Below, piece by piece: positions 61,807 to 64,000 of a stretch of DNA of 64,000 bases; within the stretch, counting starts at the first letter, position 1, and every line of letters begins with the position of its first letter. Under the pieces are notes generated by a model. That model was not told where the DNA came from. It did not search any database and saw nothing but the letters and a program-made list of their open reading frames with translations. A program made the translations under genes and the position numbers. The stretch comes from Mucilaginibacter sp. L3T2-6 (lineage in GTDB: Bacteria; Bacteroidota; Bacteroidia; Sphingobacteriales; Sphingobacteriaceae): NCBI RefSeq assembly GCF_030519355.1, contig NZ_JAUMKC010000008.1:62001-126000 (forward strand), in the 5' to 3' direction.

Positions 61807-62286
61807 ATGATTAACGAAACAGAAATCATACTGGATAAAACAGATCTGCACATTTTACGATTGATGCAGGAGAATGCCCGTATCAGCAATGCCGACCTAG
61901 CCCGCGAGCTGGGAATGGCTCCGTCGGGCATACTGGAGCGCGTTAAAAAGCTGGAGCAAAAAAACGTTATTCTGCAATACACCACACGCATTGATCCCGA
62001 CGTTTTGCAGCAAAAAATGCTGGCTTTTATCTTTATGAAAGCTTCAGACGGGCCAGGTTGCAACGATACAGCCCAGGCTCTGGCCAAAATCCCGGAAGTA
62101 CAGGAGGTGCATCACATAGCCGGCGACGACTGCTACCTGGTAAAAGTGCGTACTTATGATTCGGCCTCTTTAGTTAACATGATGCGTAACGAGTTCAGCA
62201 AAATCCCAAAACTGATCAGTACCCGCACCACCATCGTCCTGGAAACAGTTAAGGAACAACAGCAGTTAGTAATACCCGAGAAATAA
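61807..62286 (+). CDS. Lrp/AsnC-family transcriptional regulator
   Basis: 159 residues. An N-terminal helix-turn-helix (LDKTDLHILRLMQENARISN, ADLARELGMAPSGILERVKK) is followed by the ligand-binding RAM domain (HHIAGDDCYLVKVRTYDSAS, ISTRTTIVLETVKEQQQ). The family senses amino acids or related metabolites and binds DNA as multimers. The EamA transporter gene follows after 8 bases, a common arrangement in which an Lrp regulator controls an amino-acid exporter. Phased repeats upstream suggest autoregulation. Confidence 0.96.
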   Translation: MINETEIILDKTDLHILRLMQENARISNADLARELGMAPSGILERVKKLEQKNVILQYTTRIDPDVLQQKMLAFIFMKASDGPGCNDTAQALAKIPEVQEVHHIAGDDCYLVKVRTYDSASLVNMMRNEFSKIPKLISTRTTIVLETVKEQQQLVIPEK

Positions 62287-62294
62287 TTTATATC

Positions 62295-63245
62295 ATGGCT
62301 ATCATGTCACAAAAGTCAGCATCGCCCCTATTGGTTGTACTTGCCTTTGCAACCGTTTACATTGTTTGGGGCTCTACCTATTTCTTTATCCGCATGAGCG
62401 AGCAGGGCGGCATGCCTCCGTTTTTGCTCGGCGCCATACGGTTTACTACAGCAGGGGCATTACTAATGGGATGGTGTATATTTAAAGGCGAAAAGATCTT
62501 CGTGAAGCGCGACATTATAAACGCCGCTGTTACAGGCCTGCTGTTGTTACTGGTTGGCAATGGAATTGTTATATGGGCAGAAAAAACCCTGCCAAGCGCT
62601 ATGGTGGCCATTATGGTATCCTCTGCCCCTATCTGGTTTGTTTTACTCGATAAACCAAACTGGGCCGTCAACCTAAAAAATAAATCAACTATAATCGGTC
62701 TGATAATCGGCTTTGCAGGTGTGATATTGCTATTCAGTGAACAGCTTCAGGTAATGTTTACCGGGGGTGGCGCCTCAATGCTGCCGTGGATGCTGCTGTT
62801 GCTTTTAGGGTCTATGTCATGGTCGTACGGCTCACTCTATGCTAAACACAGGCCATCAACAGGCTCTGCTTCTGTAAGTACGGCCTGGCAAATGCTTGTT
62901 GCAGGAATTGCTTACCTCCCGGTAAGCTTGTTTCATGGCGAATTTAGCGGTTTAAACCTTGCTGATATCCAATTAGGCGGGTGGCTGTCGGTATTATATC
63001 TTATTCTTTTCGGGTCAATAGCTGCCTACAATGCCTATGTGTGGCTACTGCAGGTAAGGCCGGCTACACAAGTGAGCACTTATGCATATGTAAACCCCGT
63101 AATAGCTGTAATATTAGGTGTAGTATTCGCGCATGAGAATATCTCCGTAATACAGTTAACGGGACTATTTGTGATATTAGCGAGTGTGCTGTTAATTAAT
63201 CTGGCAAAATACCGCAAGGAAAAAATGGCTTTGGCAAGCGCCTGA
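62295..63245 (+). CDS. EamA/DMT-family transporter
   Basis: 316 residues with ten predicted membrane helices in two EamA repeats. The first starts TVYIVWGSTYFFIRMSEQGG and the second includes MSWSYGSLYAKHRPSTGSAS. The conserved WAEKTLPSAMVAIMVSSAPI and NAYVWLLQVRPATQVSTYAY blocks are typical of RhtA/YdcZ-like exporters of amino acids or metabolites. It is co-transcribed with the Lrp regulator. Substrate inferred only from that context. Confidence 0.94.
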   Translation: MAIMSQKSASPLLVVLAFATVYIVWGSTYFFIRMSEQGGMPPFLLGAIRFTTAGALLMGWCIFKGEKIFVKRDIINAAVTGLLLLLVGNGIVIWAEKTLPSAMVAIMVSSAPIWFVLLDKPNWAVNLKNKSTIIGLIIGFAGVILLFSEQLQVMFTGGGASMLPWMLLLLLGSMSWSYGSLYAKHRPSTGSASVSTAWQMLVAGIAYLPVSLFHGEFSGLNLADIQLGGWLSVLYLILFGSIAAYNAYVWLLQVRPATQVSTYAYVNPVIAVILGVVFAHENISVIQLTGLFVILASVLLINLAKYRKEKMALASA

Positions 63246-63298
63246 TACTTCCGGTGCCGAGATGCAACGCTTTACGTCTCTGCATTTTCCATTTATTA

Positions 63299-64000
63299 TT
63301 ACAAATCCTTGGGCAGGGATCTTGCTGGTGTTTCCCATTTGCCGAATTCAAAATAATCTTCGATACTGATGCTGATTTTGCTGCCGATTTGATATTTACC
63401 TTTGCTGTAGTTGTTGGCGCGAAGAATCACGCCATCGCGCTCAATCAGCAGCTCTTCAAAAAAGCCTTTAAAAAGTATTTGTTTTACCGTCCATTTAGCG
63501 CCCAGGCCTTTGCTTATCTTAACGTGTTCGGCATAAATTATCACTGTTCCGCGCTTGCTTTTTATGCCGCAGCTTTTCGCCTCTTCCGACGTTAGCTGGC
63601 TGCCGCTGGCCAATATCTGGGCGGTATACAAAAGCTTGGGAGAATTGTAAAGCTCTTCCGGGCGTCCGCTTTCTACTATCTCGCCCTCTTTTAGTACTAT
63701 CAGTTCATCCGCCATAGAGAGTATCTCAGCAGGGTCGTGCGATACCAGTACAATGGTTACCCCCCATTCTTTTACAATATAGCGAATATCGTGCTGCAGG
63801 CCTTCCCGGTAAGTAGCATCAACCTGGTTGAAGGGTTCGTCGAGCAATATCACTTCAGGCTTGCTTATCAGGGCTTTGGCTATGGTAACGCGCTGCTTTT
63901 CTCCGCCGCTCAACTTGCCGAATGGTTGATCTTTAAGCTGGAAGATATCAAGCATATTGAGCGAATCAGTTATTTTTTTCTCTTCCGATTCCAAACCCAA
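63299..64000 (-). CDS. ABC transporter ATP-binding protein, C-terminal part (cut by right edge)
   Basis: 233 residues visible; the N-terminus with the Walker A motif lies beyond the window. The signature LSGGEKQRVTIAKAL, Walker B VILLDEPFNQVD and the H-loop SHDPAEILSMADEL are present. A ~90-residue C-terminal domain (RGTVIIYAEHVKISKGLGAK, LLIERDGVILRANNYSKGKY) resembles the TOBE-like extension of PotA/CysA/FbpC-type importers. The substrate is unknown. It is convergent with the transporter gene. Confidence 0.9.
   Translation of the reverse strand: MGLESEEKKITDSLNMLDIFQLKDQPFGKLSGGEKQRVTIAKALISKPEVILLDEPFNQVDATYREGLQHDIRYIVKEWGVTIVLVSHDPAEILSMADELIVLKEGEIVESGRPEELYNSPKLLYTAQILASGSQLTSEEAKSCGIKSKRGTVIIYAEHVKISKGLGAKWTVKQILFKGFFEELLIERDGVILRANNYSKGKYQIGSKISISIEDYFEFGKWETPARSLPKDL

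Overview
The window looks like a chromosomal segment of a Bacteroidota member of the Sphingobacteriaceae, probably Mucilaginibacter or a close relative. The evidence is a SusC/SusD pair with its own glycoside hydrolases, several TAnnTTTG-type -7 promoter boxes, Bacteroidota-typical housekeeping neighbours (holA beside a stand-alone HsdR-N protein) and many secreted lipoproteins. No rRNA, tRNA, CRISPR array, transposase or prophage was seen. The genus is inferred from protein style only.

1-5.6 kb: a HigBA-type toxin-antitoxin pair cut by the left edge, a detached near-identical copy of the dnaE 3' end, a palindromic ~92-bp tandem repeat, a second (RelE/ParE-type) toxin-antitoxin pair and intact dnaE. 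The duplicated dnaE tail brackets the second pair, so this looks like a small insertion that rebuilt the end of dnaE. 5.6-32 kb: mostly housekeeping and small accessory genes. These include a thioesterase, a CBM9-like secreted protein, an EVE protein, a GAF-PAS sensor lacking its ATPase, a trio of small exported proteins, a gene broken by an in-frame stop, holA, a hybrid histidine kinase, valS, an M13 peptidase, a sulfotransferase, metF and metH under a SAM-I riboswitch, a Bax inhibitor-1 protein, a murQ operon and an S41 protease.

32-56 kb: a carbohydrate-utilisation region with an unusual oxidative flavour. One apparent minus-strand operon runs susC, susD, a 1205-residue VCBS/ASPIC lipoprotein, a vanadium-haloperoxidase-like lipoprotein, and a cytochrome c-VCBS fusion. 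Beside it lie a seven-heme cytochrome lipoprotein, a second cytochrome c-VCBS fusion, a GH2 exo-glucosaminidase-like enzyme, a flavin amine oxidase, a GH3 beta-glucosidase and a Nudix-type regulator divergent from the GH3 gene. A shared 15-bp motif lies upstream of susC and between the GH3 and regulator genes, and a hairpin separates susD from the downstream genes. This is the best candidate in the window for an undescribed system: surface glycan capture coupled to extracellular redox chemistry.

56-64 kb: an M1-like peptidase, a membrane metallophosphoesterase, a type B carboxylesterase, a small protein, an Lrp regulator with a clear operator-like repeat and a downstream EamA exporter, and the 3' part of an ABC ATPase gene cut by the right edge. 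Several intergenic regions carry families of degenerate 7-14-nt quasi-tandem repeats, two of them placed directly against promoter boxes.
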